Source: Bacteroidota bacterium
GTDB taxonomy: Bacteria > Bacteroidota > Bacteroidia > Flavobacteriales_E > Vicingaceae
Direction: 5' to 3'
DNA length: 64,000 bases
Assembly: GCA_013112545.1 (NCBI GenBank)
Contig: JABFGJ010000007.1
Span: 62,001-126,000 of the forward strand
Below, piece by piece: positions 17,938 to 26,316 of this stretch. The stretch's first letter is position 1; each line of letters begins with the position of its first letter. The notes under the pieces are model-generated. The model was not told where the DNA came from, searched no databases, and saw only the letters and a list, made by a program, of their open reading frames with translations. Both the position numbers and the translations under genes were made by a program.

Positions 17938-18285
17938 TTGGAACACAACGATTTAAAAGACAGAACGAAAAAATTTGCATTGAATGTTATTTCTTATTCA
18001 AAAAGTTTAGGAAATGATTTAGCTGATACTGAAATGGCAAAACAACTCCTCAGAAGTGCGATGTCAGTTGGGGCAAATACTAGATCGGCATTTAAAGGTA
18101 GAGGCCGAAATGAATTTAATGGAAAACTTGAAATGGTGATTGAATCGGCAGACGAATGTGGATATTATTTAGAATTGTTGGAAGCTCAATCTGGAACGAA
18201 TCTAGAATTATCTGACCAATTGAAGCAAGAATCGGAAGAGCTTACTTCCATATTTGGTTCAATAGTTAAAAAGAATATGAATTAA
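17938..18285 (+). CDS. Four-helix-bundle protein (23S rRNA intervening-sequence type)
   Basis: A 115-aa helical protein of the S23/IVP family (PF05635). The match rests on DLKDRTKKFALNVISYSKSL, then QLLRSAMSVGANTRSAFKGR and FNGKLEMVIESADECGYYLE, the standard order of the family's helices. The first codon is TTG at 17938; no ATG fits. Family members occur inside 23S rRNA insertions, next to diversity-generating retroelements, and as stand-alone genes in Bacteroidota intergenic regions; their biochemical role is largely unsettled. It starts immediately after the tandem array and is followed by a perfect hairpin at 18292-18319, as if array, gene and hairpin were one unit placed between ettA and hisS. 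Confidence 0.85.
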   Translation: MEHNDLKDRTKKFALNVISYSKSLGNDLADTEMAKQLLRSAMSVGANTRSAFKGRGRNEFNGKLEMVIESADECGYYLELLEAQSGTNLELSDQLKQESEELTSIFGSIVKKNMN

Positions 18286-18291
18286 AAGAAC

Positions 18292-18319
18292 AAAATGTGA
18301 TGCTAAAGAATCACATTTT
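18292..18319 (+). terminator. Hairpin between four-helix gene and hisS
   Basis: AAAATGTGAT (18292-18301) and ATCACATTTT (18310-18319) form a perfect 10-bp stem with an 8-nt loop, ending in TTTT. It lies 7 bp after the four-helix gene stop and 9 bp before the hisS ATG. It may end the upstream transcript; because it is so close to hisS it could also affect hisS translation. Confidence 0.55.
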
Positions 18320-18328
18320 ATATGGATT

Positions 18329-19693
18329 ATGAAAATAGGAATACCCAAAGGATTTCGAGATTTTTCGCCAGCAGTAATGGCAAAGCGAAATTTTATATTT
18401 GATACCATTAAGGAAAGCTTCAAGCGCTATGGTTATGAGCAAATAGAAACGCCCACCATGGAAAACCGTGAAACCTTAACTGGAAAATACGGGGAAGAGG
18501 GAGATCGTTTGATATTTAGTGTTTTAAATTCAGGGGATTATCTAAATAAAGCAGATGCTGATGCAATTCAATTAAAAGATTCAGTAAAAGTAATTTCAAG
18601 CATTTCAGAAAAAGCACTCCGTTACGACCTTACCGTTCCTTTTGCTCGTTATGTGGTGCAACATCAGAATGAAATCGTATTTCCTTTTAAGCGTTTCCAA
18701 ATTCAGCCGGTATGGCGAGCAGATCGACCACAACGAGGAAGATATCGTGAGTTTTATCAATGCGATGCCGATGTCATTGGTTCCGATTCTTTGATCAATG
18801 AAGTTGAGCTCATTCAAATATTTGATGAGGTATTAACTAAATTGGGATTGAGTGACTTTTCCATTAAAATTAACAATCGAAAAATTCTCAGTGGAATTGC
18901 CGAAGTAATCGGAAGACCAGAAAAAATCATTGACATTACCGTTGCCATTGATAAATTGGAAAAAATTGGAATTGAAAAAGTTAAGGAAGAATTAGCGACA
19001 AAAGGGCTTACTAAAAACGAAATTGATTTAATTCAGCCATTATTTGAGCTAAAGGGAGAAAAGAATCAAGTATTAAATCACTTAAAAGACTATTTAAAAG
19101 CATCTGAAATTGGATTAAGTGGCATTGAAGAACTGCAATACATCTTCGATTTATTGGATGTTGTTAGTTTAAATAAAGCTAAAGTTGAATTAGATGTAAC
19201 CTTGGCTAGAGGATTGAATTATTACACCGGAGCCATTTTCGAAGTGGTATCAAATGAAGTTCAAATGGGAAGCATTTGTGGCGGTGGAAGATACGCTGAT
19301 TTAACGGGAATCTTTGGATTAAAAGACATGTCGGGCGTTGGCATTTCATTTGGTGCCGATCGCATTTTTGATGTGATGGACGAATTGAATTTGTTTCCCA
19401 AACAAGTTATCGAGTCAAGCCAAGTTTTATTTATCAATTTTGGTGTAAAAGAATCGACATTTGTTTTGCCGATTTTACAAAAAATGAGAGCATTAGACAT
19501 TCGAGCAGAAATCTATCCAGATACTGCAAAAATGAAGAAGCAATTAAAATACGCCGATCAAAAACAAATTCCTTATGTGGTTTTAGTGGGCGAACAAGAA
19601 ATGGAATCAGGTGAATTAACACTAAAAAACATGGAAAGCGGAGATCAAATTAATGTTACTGTAGATCAGTTGATTAAAAAATTCTCTAAATAA
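18329..19693 (+). CDS. hisS: Histidyl-tRNA synthetase
   Basis: A 454-aa class II aminoacyl-tRNA synthetase charging tRNA-His. Class II motif 1 is in KESFKRYGYEQIETPTMENR. Motif 2 is RADRPQRGRYREFYQCDADV. The histidine-specific loops are ARGLNYYTGAIFEV (HisA) and SICGGGRYADLTG (HisB); GVGISFGADRIFDVMDEL is motif 3. The C-terminal anticodon-binding domain (about residues 360-454) is present. No start other than ATG 18329 fits. hutH follows after 24 bp, giving a histidine-themed pair. Confidence 0.97.
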   Translation: MKIGIPKGFRDFSPAVMAKRNFIFDTIKESFKRYGYEQIETPTMENRETLTGKYGEEGDRLIFSVLNSGDYLNKADADAIQLKDSVKVISSISEKALRYDLTVPFARYVVQHQNEIVFPFKRFQIQPVWRADRPQRGRYREFYQCDADVIGSDSLINEVELIQIFDEVLTKLGLSDFSIKINNRKILSGIAEVIGRPEKIIDITVAIDKLEKIGIEKVKEELATKGLTKNEIDLIQPLFELKGEKNQVLNHLKDYLKASEIGLSGIEELQYIFDLLDVVSLNKAKVELDVTLARGLNYYTGAIFEVVSNEVQMGSICGGGRYADLTGIFGLKDMSGVGISFGADRIFDVMDELNLFPKQVIESSQVLFINFGVKESTFVLPILQKMRALDIRAEIYPDTAKMKKQLKYADQKQIPYVVLVGEQEMESGELTLKNMESGDQINVTVDQLIKKFSK

Positions 19694-19717
19694 ACAGCAT
19701 CGTAAAAGCAAAACGTT

Positions 19718-21208
19718 ATGACAGAATCATTTCATTCAATCAGTAGTGATTTTTTAAGCCTAGCTGAGGTAAAAGAAATCATTGGAAAGCATAAAAAATT
19801 AGTATTAAGCGAATCAGCTATTGAAAAAATAAACAAGTGTAGAAGTTTTTTAGACGATAAAATTGAACGATCAGAAGACCCCATTTATGGGATTAATACT
19901 GGTTTTGGCTCTTTGTGTGATACAGAAATTTCGAAAGTTGACTTAGGTCAATTACAAACCAATTTGGTGATGTCTCATGCTTGTGGAATGGGGGATGAGG
20001 TTCCTCAAGAAATAGTCCGTATCATGCTTTTGCTAAAAATTCAGGGTTTATCTCAAGGTCATTCCGGTGTACAAATAGCAACAGTTCAACGTTTAGTAGA
20101 TTTTTTTAACAATGACATTACCCCCATTATTTATGAGCAAGGATCCTTAGGTGCTTCTGGAGATCTTGCACCTTTAGCTCATTTGTCACTTCCATTATTG
20201 GGCATGGGCGAGGTGTATCACAATGGAATTCGAAGCACTGGTGCTTCTATTAATCATAAAATGGGCTGGAAAGCTATAGAATTGCAGTCAAAAGAAGGTT
20301 TGGCTTTATTGAATGGAACTCAATTTATGAGCTCGTATGCCGCACACCTGCTGATTAAATTAGAGCATTTGAGTAAATGGAGTGATTTTGCTGCGGCCAC
20401 AAGTATTGATGCCTTTGATGGTCGAATAGAACCTTTTGATTCTTTGGTGCATGAAGCAAGACCACATGAAGGCCAAATAAAAACGGCTGAAACCATTCGA
20501 ACAATTTTAGCAGATAGTGAAATAATAAAGCGCAAAAAAGCACATGTACAAGACCCTTATTGTTTGAGATGTGTTCCGCAAGTACATGGAGCTTCTAAAG
20601 ATGCTATTGCTTATGCAAAAAAAGTGGTAGAGGTAGAAATTAACTCCGTTACGGATAATCCAACCATTTTTATTGAAGGAGATAAAATTATTTCTGCAGG
20701 GAATTTTCACGGCCAACCACTTGCATTAATCTTAGATTTCTTAGGAATTGCAGCTGCTGAATTGGCGAGTATTTCTGAACGTAGATGTTATAAATTAGTT
20801 AGTGGGACTCGAGGTTTACCTGCTTTTTTAGTTAATAATCCTGGCTTAAATTCTGGCTTTATGATTGCGCAGTATGCGGCGGCATCGGCAGTTAGCCAGA
20901 ATAAACAACTAGCAACACCTGCTTCTGTGGATACTATCGATTCATCAAACGGACAGGAAGATCATGTGAGTATGGGAGCAAATGCAGCAACAAAACTATT
21001 TCGTATTGTTCAGAACTTAGAAAAGGTAATAGCTATAGAATGGTTTTCTGCTACACAAGCTTTAGAATTTAGAGAGGAAAAAACAGCGAGTAAAATTCAA
21101 CAAGCAATTAAAATATATCGAAGTCGAGTTCACTTTCTTAAAAACGACGAAGTGATGTATCCATATATGGAGCAAAGCAGAGAGTTTGTTCGAAAGTATG
21201 AAGTGTAA
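19718..21208 (+). CDS. hutH: Histidine ammonia-lyase
   Basis: A 496-aa lyase that deaminates L-histidine to urocanate, the first step of histidine breakdown. The MIO prosthetic group would form from Ala146-Ser147-Gly148 in GSLGASGDLAPL. Family hallmarks include GINTGFGSLCD, the QDPYSLRC-like segment (here QDPYCLRCVPQVHG), and NSVTDNPTIF. Aromatic ammonia-lyases share the fold, but length and context (24 bp after hisS) favour histidine as substrate. No hutU, hutI or hutG is nearby, so the rest of the pathway lies elsewhere. A strong bidirectional terminator follows. Confidence 0.92.
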   Translation: MTESFHSISSDFLSLAEVKEIIGKHKKLVLSESAIEKINKCRSFLDDKIERSEDPIYGINTGFGSLCDTEISKVDLGQLQTNLVMSHACGMGDEVPQEIVRIMLLLKIQGLSQGHSGVQIATVQRLVDFFNNDITPIIYEQGSLGASGDLAPLAHLSLPLLGMGEVYHNGIRSTGASINHKMGWKAIELQSKEGLALLNGTQFMSSYAAHLLIKLEHLSKWSDFAAATSIDAFDGRIEPFDSLVHEARPHEGQIKTAETIRTILADSEIIKRKKAHVQDPYCLRCVPQVHGASKDAIAYAKKVVEVEINSVTDNPTIFIEGDKIISAGNFHGQPLALILDFLGIAAAELASISERRCYKLVSGTRGLPAFLVNNPGLNSGFMIAQYAAASAVSQNKQLATPASVDTIDSSNGQEDHVSMGANAATKLFRIVQNLEKVIAIEWFSATQALEFREEKTASKIQQAIKIYRSRVHFLKNDEVMYPYMEQSREFVRKYEV

Positions 21209-21214
21209 AATCAT

Positions 21215-21245
21215 AAAAAAGACTTGATAAAATCAAGTCTTTTTT
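21215..21245. terminator. Bidirectional terminator between hutH and PUR-family gene
   Basis: AAAAAAGACTTGAT (21215-21228) pairs perfectly with ATCAAGTCTTTTTT (21232-21245) across a 3-nt loop. With A and T tracts on both sides it can stop transcription from hutH (plus) and from the convergent gene (minus). Confidence 0.92.
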
Positions 21246-21251
21246 ATTGGG

Positions 21252-21665
21252 TTATAAATCGTCAAAACTTACATCAGAAAAACCACCAGCTGGCTTAGCT
21301 TCATCTTTGGGTTTTGTATCAGTTGAATCTGTTTTTGTTATTTGTGCTTCTCTTTGTTCGTCAAGTTCAGCCCGAGACACAATTTCCTTTCCGCCATTTA
21401 ATTCCGAAATTTTCTCTAGTGTAGCGTTTAATTGTTCGGTAAAACTTCCGAAATCTTCTGGGTATAAAAACAACTTATGTTTATCGTAAAAGAATTTACC
21501 ATTGTCATTGTTAAACCTTCGTTTACTTTCTGTAATTGTTAAGTACAAATCATTTGATTTGGTAGCTTTTACATCAAAAAAGTAAGTTCTATTTCCCGCG
21601 CGCAGCGATTTTGAATAAATATCATCAGCCCGTCTATTGGTGCCGCCATTCTCATTTTCCTCCAT
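21252..21665 (-). CDS. PUR-family DNA/RNA-binding protein (DUF3276)
   Basis: A 137-aa protein of the bacterial PUR-alpha-like family (DUF3276). The single PUR repeat spans about residues 14-80: DDIYSKSLRAGNRTYFFDVK, then NDLYLTITESKRRF and KHKLFLYPEDFGSFTEQL. The C terminus is acidic and disordered. Relatives in Bacteroidota and Borrelia bind single-stranded nucleic acid and can act in post-transcriptional control. The start is the ATG at 21665; the TTG one codon earlier is ignored. Its coding end lies only 6 bp from the shared terminator with hutH. Confidence 0.88.
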   Translation of the reverse strand: MEENENGGTNRRADDIYSKSLRAGNRTYFFDVKATKSNDLYLTITESKRRFNNDNGKFFYDKHKLFLYPEDFGSFTEQLNATLEKISELNGGKEIVSRAELDEQREAQITKTDSTDTKPKDEAKPAGGFSDVSFDDL

Positions 21666-21806
21666 CAATCAGTAGTTTTTTAATCAATAATTAGTCGTTT
21701 TAAGTTATGTACAAACAAATCTAATTAAAAATACCTTTAGTTGTGAATTGAAAAAAAAATCAAAATTTTATACACTAAGAAATCGCCACATACAAAATGA
21801 AAAGTT

Positions 21807-22325
21807 CTATGGTGTAATCTCTACTCCTTGGGTCATAAATGATAAACCTTGCTGACCAATTGTTGACACCATAACAGCTTCAAAAAGCGGTTTGTTGTTG
21901 GGGTTTTTAACTGCCCAATCAAAAATGAAATTTCCTCCTGTTCCTCCTAAAGTATCTGTTTCAAAGAGCATAATTTCAGCGGTTTCCATCGAATTGATGT
22001 AGATGGGTTTGTCTATATAAGCGTTTATCATGTTGCCTTTAGTATCGAAATAATTGGCACTTTTAATGTAGATTTTATCGGTCTTACTTGTGTTTCTTAA
22101 ACTAACTGTTGCAGTTAAATTATGTGATCGGTGCTGACTAATACTATATATGTGGGTGTAAACAGATAAATAAGTTGAACCTTCTGTTAAACTATCTAAT
22201 TCGCTGGGATTTGCAAGTCTTTCATTCCAAGCTTCATCTGCTGGCATAGGGTCTTCTTTTGGTGCTTCTGATGAGCAACTACTAATGAATGCAAATACAA
22301 ATAAGAGAAAAACGATCCTTTTCAT
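21807..22325 (-). CDS. DUF3124 lipoprotein
   Basis: A 172-aa secreted lipoprotein. The lipobox is FISSC with Cys17 as the lipidated residue, followed by SSEAPKEDP, a typical Bacteroidota lipoprotein tether. The body (YLSVYTHIYSISQHRSHNLT, then ATVSLRNTSKTDKIYIKSAN and FDWAVKNPNNKPLFEAVMVS) matches the DUF3124 pattern, a beta-rich domain of unknown function. It is a single gene with a terminator-like hairpin upstream (22503-22539), separating it from the Rnk-like gene. Confidence 0.8.
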   Translation of the reverse strand: MKRIVFLLFVFAFISSCSSEAPKEDPMPADEAWNERLANPSELDSLTEGSTYLSVYTHIYSISQHRSHNLTATVSLRNTSKTDKIYIKSANYFDTKGNMINAYIDKPIYINSMETAEIMLFETDTLGGTGGNFIFDWAVKNPNNKPLFEAVMVSTIGQQGLSFMTQGVEITP

Positions 22326-22502
22326 AAGCCTATTTTTTTGTTAAAAAAATGATTCTGTTACTTTCAAGTTGAAATTATTAATGCTCTAATTTAGTTTTAA
22401 TTCACAAACTGTAATATTATTTACAGGTACTTAGTATCATTTTCAAATTAACCAACTGTTTATAAATTGACCATATTGATTTATCCTGAAATGAAATTAG
22501 CA

Positions 22503-22539
22503 AAAAAAAATAAGAACGTAAACCGCTCTTATTTTTTTT
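22503..22539. terminator. Terminator downstream of the Rnk-like gene
   Basis: AAAAAAAATAAGA (22503-22515) and TCTTATTTTTTTT (22527-22539) form a perfect 13-bp stem around an 11-nt loop. It is 60 bp past the end of the minus-strand Rnk-like gene, with T tracts usable in both directions. Confidence 0.8.
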
Positions 22540-22599
22540 GAATTGCTTTCTCAATAGTGTATTGATACTGAGGGTGATGATCGATGTGTGAAATTCAAA

Positions 22600-23016
22600 T
22601 CAGATTTCTTCTTGATCTATTAATTCAAGTTCTGTGTTATCAACACTTTCTATCGTTATCCATTCGTCACCTTTTGGAAAATGCCAAAGCACTTTATCAC
22701 CTTCTCTATATCCAATAAGAGCAGTACCCATAGGAGCCATGATTGATAGTTTTCTATTTTGAAAATCAGCAAAAGCTGGCATTACAATTTTTAATCCTAC
22801 CTTTCTTCCGAAAGAGGTAAAAACTGTAACTACACTGCCTAATCTGACTATGTCTTTAGGCATATCTTCTTCTTTTCTAATGTCGGCAACTTTTAATTCT
22901 GCGCTTAATTTTTCGCGACACTTTATGACCATAGGGTCAACTGATTGATGGTTTTTTGCTAAGCTAGTCAAGACTTCATAATCTTTCTCTGCTACAATAA
23001 TGCTTGATGTTTTCAT
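22600..23016 (-). CDS. Rnk-type GreA/GreB-family factor
   Basis: A 138-aa protein with a short N-terminal helical region (ISVAEKDYEVL-like, residues 6-16) and the GreA/GreB C-terminal FKBP-like domain (DIVRLGSVVTVFTSFGRKVG, then MAPMGTALIGYREGDKVLWH). Its length matches Rnk, a Gre relative that binds RNA polymerase but has only a short coiled coil and no cleavage activity. It starts 1 bp after the pntB stop, so it is the last gene of the pnt operon, an unusual partner for a transhydrogenase. Confidence 0.82.
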   Translation of the reverse strand: MKTSSIIVAEKDYEVLTSLAKNHQSVDPMVIKCREKLSAELKVADIRKEEDMPKDIVRLGSVVTVFTSFGRKVGLKIVMPAFADFQNRKLSIMAPMGTALIGYREGDKVLWHFPKGDEWITIESVDNTELELIDQEEI

Positions 23017-23017
23017 A

Positions 23018-24400
23018 TTAAATTCGTTTAAGTTCTTCTAAAATTTGTTGTAAGCTATTTTTTGCATCCCCAAATAGTAATCTACAATTTGATCGATCAA
23101 ATAGTGTATTTACTGCACCAGAATAACCAGAGGCCATACTACGTTTCAAAACGATAACTTGTTTTGAATTATAAGCCTTAATAATTGGCATACCAAATAT
23201 GATGCTATTTTCGTCTTCTTCTGCTGCGGGGTTAACGACATCGTTGGCACCTATAATTATAGTTGCATCAAAGTCTTGCATGTTGTGATTTACTTCTTCC
23301 ATGTCAACAATGTCTTTGTAATCTATATTGGCTTCAGCTAGCAATACATTCATGTGTCCTGGCATTCTACCTGCTACTGGATGTATAATGTAACTTACTT
23401 TCGCTCCGTTATCTTCTAACCTTTTTTGGATTTCAAAACATTCTTTTTGAGCTTGAGCTACTGCCATACCGAAACCTGGAATAATGGCAATGTTCTTTGA
23501 AAAGGCCAATAAGGTTGCTGTTTCTGGTGAGCTTATGCTTTGTATGTTTTGTTCTACATTGCTTTCAGATGTAGTATTTGCCATTTTTATGCTTCCAATC
23601 AAAACCGTTTTAAGAGAGCGATTCATGGCTTTGCACATTTGCATGGTTAACAATATACCAGTTGAGCCAACTAAAATACCTCCTAAAAGCATGATGGTGC
23701 TTTCAAATATAATTCCTGATAGGGCAGTAGCAACTCCTGTGACTGCATTTAAAATTGAGATTAAAACTGGCATGTCGGCACCACCAACAGGAATGGCAAA
23801 CAAAGTACCATAAACCAAAGCAAGTGCTGCTACTGCTATGCTGAGCATTAAAAAATTAAACTGTAGGGGTTGTAAAAAATGTATTAAAGGAAGAATCAAG
23901 ATGAAGATTAAAGTTGAAATGGCATAGATTCTTGAGTTAATTCCCAATTTCATTTTACCACTCAATTTATAATATGCGATAATACTTCCAGTGAAAGATG
24001 CAGCACCTAATACAACTCCTAGTAACAGTATCAATTTATCTACTATACCAAAGTGGCTAGCATCTTGAATTAAGGATTCGTTTATGCCAATAATCATAGC
24101 ACAAAGACCACCAAAAGCATTAAATAATGAAATTAATTCAGGCATTTGGGTTATCGCATATTTTTGCGAAAGGTATTTACCTATAAAAGTTCCAAATAAT
24201 AATAAAGCAACAACTAACACACCATTTGGTATGGTGTCACTTGTTATATACCAATAAATAGTAGCGATTATGGCAATGGCCATGGCAGATGCTGAAACCT
24301 GATTTCCAAGTTTAGATTTTAAAGGATTAGCCATGTATTTTAGGCCAATAATAAAACCAATAGCCGACAAGAGGTAAATAAAACTTATGTATATATTCAT
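23018..24400 (-). CDS. pntB: NAD(P) transhydrogenase subunit beta
   Basis: A 460-aa subunit carrying the proton-conducting membrane domain (about nine helices, residues 5-250) and the NADP(H)-binding dIII domain (about 285-460: IIPGFGMAVAQAQ, IHPVAGRMPGHMNVLLAEAN, IIIGANDVVNPAAEED, KRSMASGYSGAVN). With the alpha subunits it couples hydride transfer from NADH to NADP+ to proton entry, supplying NADPH. It starts 4 bp after the small alpha-2 gene. All signature stretches are intact. Confidence 0.95.
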   Translation of the reverse strand: MNIYISFIYLLSAIGFIIGLKYMANPLKSKLGNQVSASAMAIAIIATIYWYITSDTIPNGVLVVALLLFGTFIGKYLSQKYAITQMPELISLFNAFGGLCAMIIGINESLIQDASHFGIVDKLILLLGVVLGAASFTGSIIAYYKLSGKMKLGINSRIYAISTLIFILILPLIHFLQPLQFNFLMLSIAVAALALVYGTLFAIPVGGADMPVLISILNAVTGVATALSGIIFESTIMLLGGILVGSTGILLTMQMCKAMNRSLKTVLIGSIKMANTTSESNVEQNIQSISSPETATLLAFSKNIAIIPGFGMAVAQAQKECFEIQKRLEDNGAKVSYIIHPVAGRMPGHMNVLLAEANIDYKDIVDMEEVNHNMQDFDATIIIGANDVVNPAAEEDENSIIFGMPIIKAYNSKQVIVLKRSMASGYSGAVNTLFDRSNCRLLFGDAKNSLQQILEELKRI

Positions 24401-24404
24401 CTTA

Positions 24405-24713
24405 TTATTTCTTTTTTGGTTTTGAGAACATGGCTAACATACGGTGGGTTACAAAAAAGCCACCTGAAACATTTATTATACCAATAACTACTGCTAATGA
24501 AGCAATAATTGTTGCTGGGATATTACTTAAAGGGGTAGTTAATAATTGAATAATTCCTCCAATTACAATAATTCCACTAATAGCATTAGCTCCGGACATT
24601 AAAGGAGTGTGTAATACTGCTGGTACATTTTTAATTACTTCAATTCCAATAAAAATACTGAGTGCTATTACATACACTCCATCTATTTGTGAGAGATAAA
24701 ATGATTCCATCAT
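24405..24713 (-). CDS. pntAB: NAD(P) transhydrogenase alpha subunit, membrane part
   Basis: A 102-aa protein with three hydrophobic helices (about residues 12-30, 42-60, 64-88). It corresponds to the C-terminal membrane domain of E. coli PntA, which is a separate gene in many bacteria. The stretch HTPLMSGANAISGIIVIGGI is the conserved core. Its ATG overlaps the stop of the NAD-binding subunit gene by 4 bp, so the two are translationally coupled. Confidence 0.93.
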   Translation of the reverse strand: MMESFYLSQIDGVYVIALSIFIGIEVIKNVPAVLHTPLMSGANAISGIIVIGGIIQLLTTPLSNIPATIIASLAVVIGIINVSGGFFVTHRMLAMFSKPKKK

Positions 24714-25831
24714 AATAATATGTTTTCTTTTTTAAGTAGTTGTTGATTAATAATTCTTCCTTGATCTATAACTTTAGTTGCTTTTAAAATTTCATTATCC
24801 TTTTCGTTTTCAATATGGCTCACAAAGTAGTTTAAAAAGGATGAAAAATTATTGGATAATAAATAAGAAATTGAGTTTGAACAGCGGTTTAATAGTGAAA
24901 CCAATCCAATGATATGTACCCCATTGTAATCAATGATTTCATTTCTTTTTGTCAGTTCACAGTTTCCTCCATTTTCGGCAGCCAAATCAATTATAACAGT
25001 TCCTGGCTTCATTAGTTCAACTGTTGACTTTAAAATTAAAGTTGGAGCTTTTTTACCAGGTATTTTTGCTGTTGTTATGATAACGTCTGCTTCAATCGAC
25101 TCCTTTGCAATCCTTTCATTAACTAGTTTTAAATACTCTTCAGATTGTTCAATGGCATAACCCCCTGCATCTTTATTCTCGACAGACCCTTCTATTTCTA
25201 TAAATTCTGCACCTAAACTTTTAATTTCATTTTTTGTGCTACTTCTTACATCAAAAGCCTTAACACTTGCTCCAAGTCTTTTTGCAGTTGCAATGGCTTG
25301 TAATCCTGCAACACCCGCTCCTAAGATCAAAAATTTAGCTGGCCTTAATGTTCCACCCGCACTTGTAACCATTGGAACAACCATGTGAGACATTTCAGCG
25401 GCGGTTAGTACAGCCTGATATCCCGAAATTGAAGCAACCGAAGAAATGATGTCCATGGGTTGTGCAATTGTACTCCTAGGAATTAGGTCTAAACTGTAAA
25501 CATCAGTTGTTGAATTGAGATACGGTTGTATAACTGCATTGTTGTTTAATACATTATAAAAACCAATAAAGGTCTTATTATCTAAGTTTTGCCCTTCTTC
25601 TACTAAGCTACCAAAACTTAGTATGAAGTCAGACTTCTCAATAAGTTCTGCTTTTGTTTCAATAATCTCAGCTCCTGAAGTTTTATACATTTCGTCAGTA
25701 TAACCTGATGCTATTCCAGCACCTTTCTCTACGCGAATGGTAAAATTGTTTTTCAATTTTTCAACCCCAATTGGGCTAAGTGAAACTATTTTATCACTAT
25801 TTATTTCTTTTAAAACGCCAAGTTTTTTCAT
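24710..25831 (-). CDS. pntAA: NAD(P) transhydrogenase alpha subunit, NAD-binding part
   Basis: A 373-aa soluble subunit with the alanine-dehydrogenase-like fold that binds NAD(H). Visible are the RVEKGAGIASGYTDEMY segment near residue 34, the Rossmann motif LGAGVAGLQAIATAKRLGA (about 168-186) with D of KAFDVRS, and ITTAKIPGKKAPTLI. It is first of three pnt genes, followed by the Rnk-like gene. A TATATTTG -7-like element lies upstream at 25875-25882 on the minus strand but without a clear -33 box. Confidence 0.94.
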   Translation of the reverse strand: MKKLGVLKEINSDKIVSLSPIGVEKLKNNFTIRVEKGAGIASGYTDEMYKTSGAEIIETKAELIEKSDFILSFGSLVEEGQNLDNKTFIGFYNVLNNNAVIQPYLNSTTDVYSLDLIPRSTIAQPMDIISSVASISGYQAVLTAAEMSHMVVPMVTSAGGTLRPAKFLILGAGVAGLQAIATAKRLGASVKAFDVRSSTKNEIKSLGAEFIEIEGSVENKDAGGYAIEQSEEYLKLVNERIAKESIEADVIITTAKIPGKKAPTLILKSTVELMKPGTVIIDLAAENGGNCELTKRNEIIDYNGVHIIGLVSLLNRCSNSISYLLSNNFSSFLNYFVSHIENEKDNEILKATKVIDQGRIINQQLLKKENILL

Positions 25832-25950
25832 TTCTGATTATTTAAATATAGTTTTCATATTTAGTAATTTGTATCAAATATAAATTAATAAACCAAACTT
25901 TAAAGTCGAGTAAGCTATTGAACTAAAGTTGTTTTATTTTAAAAATTCTC

Positions 25951-26304
25951 TTATTGTGCTGATAAAACTAAATCAATGTTGAGCTTTTGTTTTGCATCTT
26001 CGATGCAATTAGAATGATTGGCGTCAACCGACATTATTTTAAATTTATGATTCCTGTATTTGCCACCTTCATTCAATCGGCTAACAATTTCAGTAATTTG
26101 ATTTAGAGTTTTTATTTTTGGATTATCAAAAAAATCATCATTAGAGTGTAATAAACTCAATGCATCAAGTCCTAAAGGTTTAATTTGATATGTATCCATG
26201 AAGTAAAACACACATGACTCACCACCAAACTTATTGATTGTATTATCGAGATCTTTCACAGAAAAGTCCTTAACTAACTGTAGTGGTATGAGTGCTTTTT
26301 TCAT
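25951..26304 (-). CDS. Hypothetical protein, possible USP-like fold
   Basis: A 117-aa protein I cannot name. It starts MKKALIPLQLVKDFSVKDLD with no signal peptide; a beta strand followed by an alpha helix and a later FKIMSVDANHSNCIEDAKQK could suggest a small alpha/beta fold like a universal stress domain, but no nucleotide-binding G-x2-G-x9-G motif is seen. It lies 12 bp after another unknown gene (26317-26745) and 119 bp before pntAA, all on the minus strand, so it may share transcription with either. Confidence 0.65.
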   Translation of the reverse strand: MKKALIPLQLVKDFSVKDLDNTINKFGGESCVFYFMDTYQIKPLGLDALSLLHSNDDFFDNPKIKTLNQITEIVSRLNEGGKYRNHKFKIMSVDANHSNCIEDAKQKLNIDLVLSAQ

Positions 26305-26316
26305 CGCTTAAATGTT

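Noticed and set aside
17938-18285. Diversity-generating retroelement (Avd-like protein)
   Set aside because: The four-helix protein resembles Avd, but there is no reverse transcriptase and no variable/template repeat pair; the neighbouring repeat is a plain tandem array.
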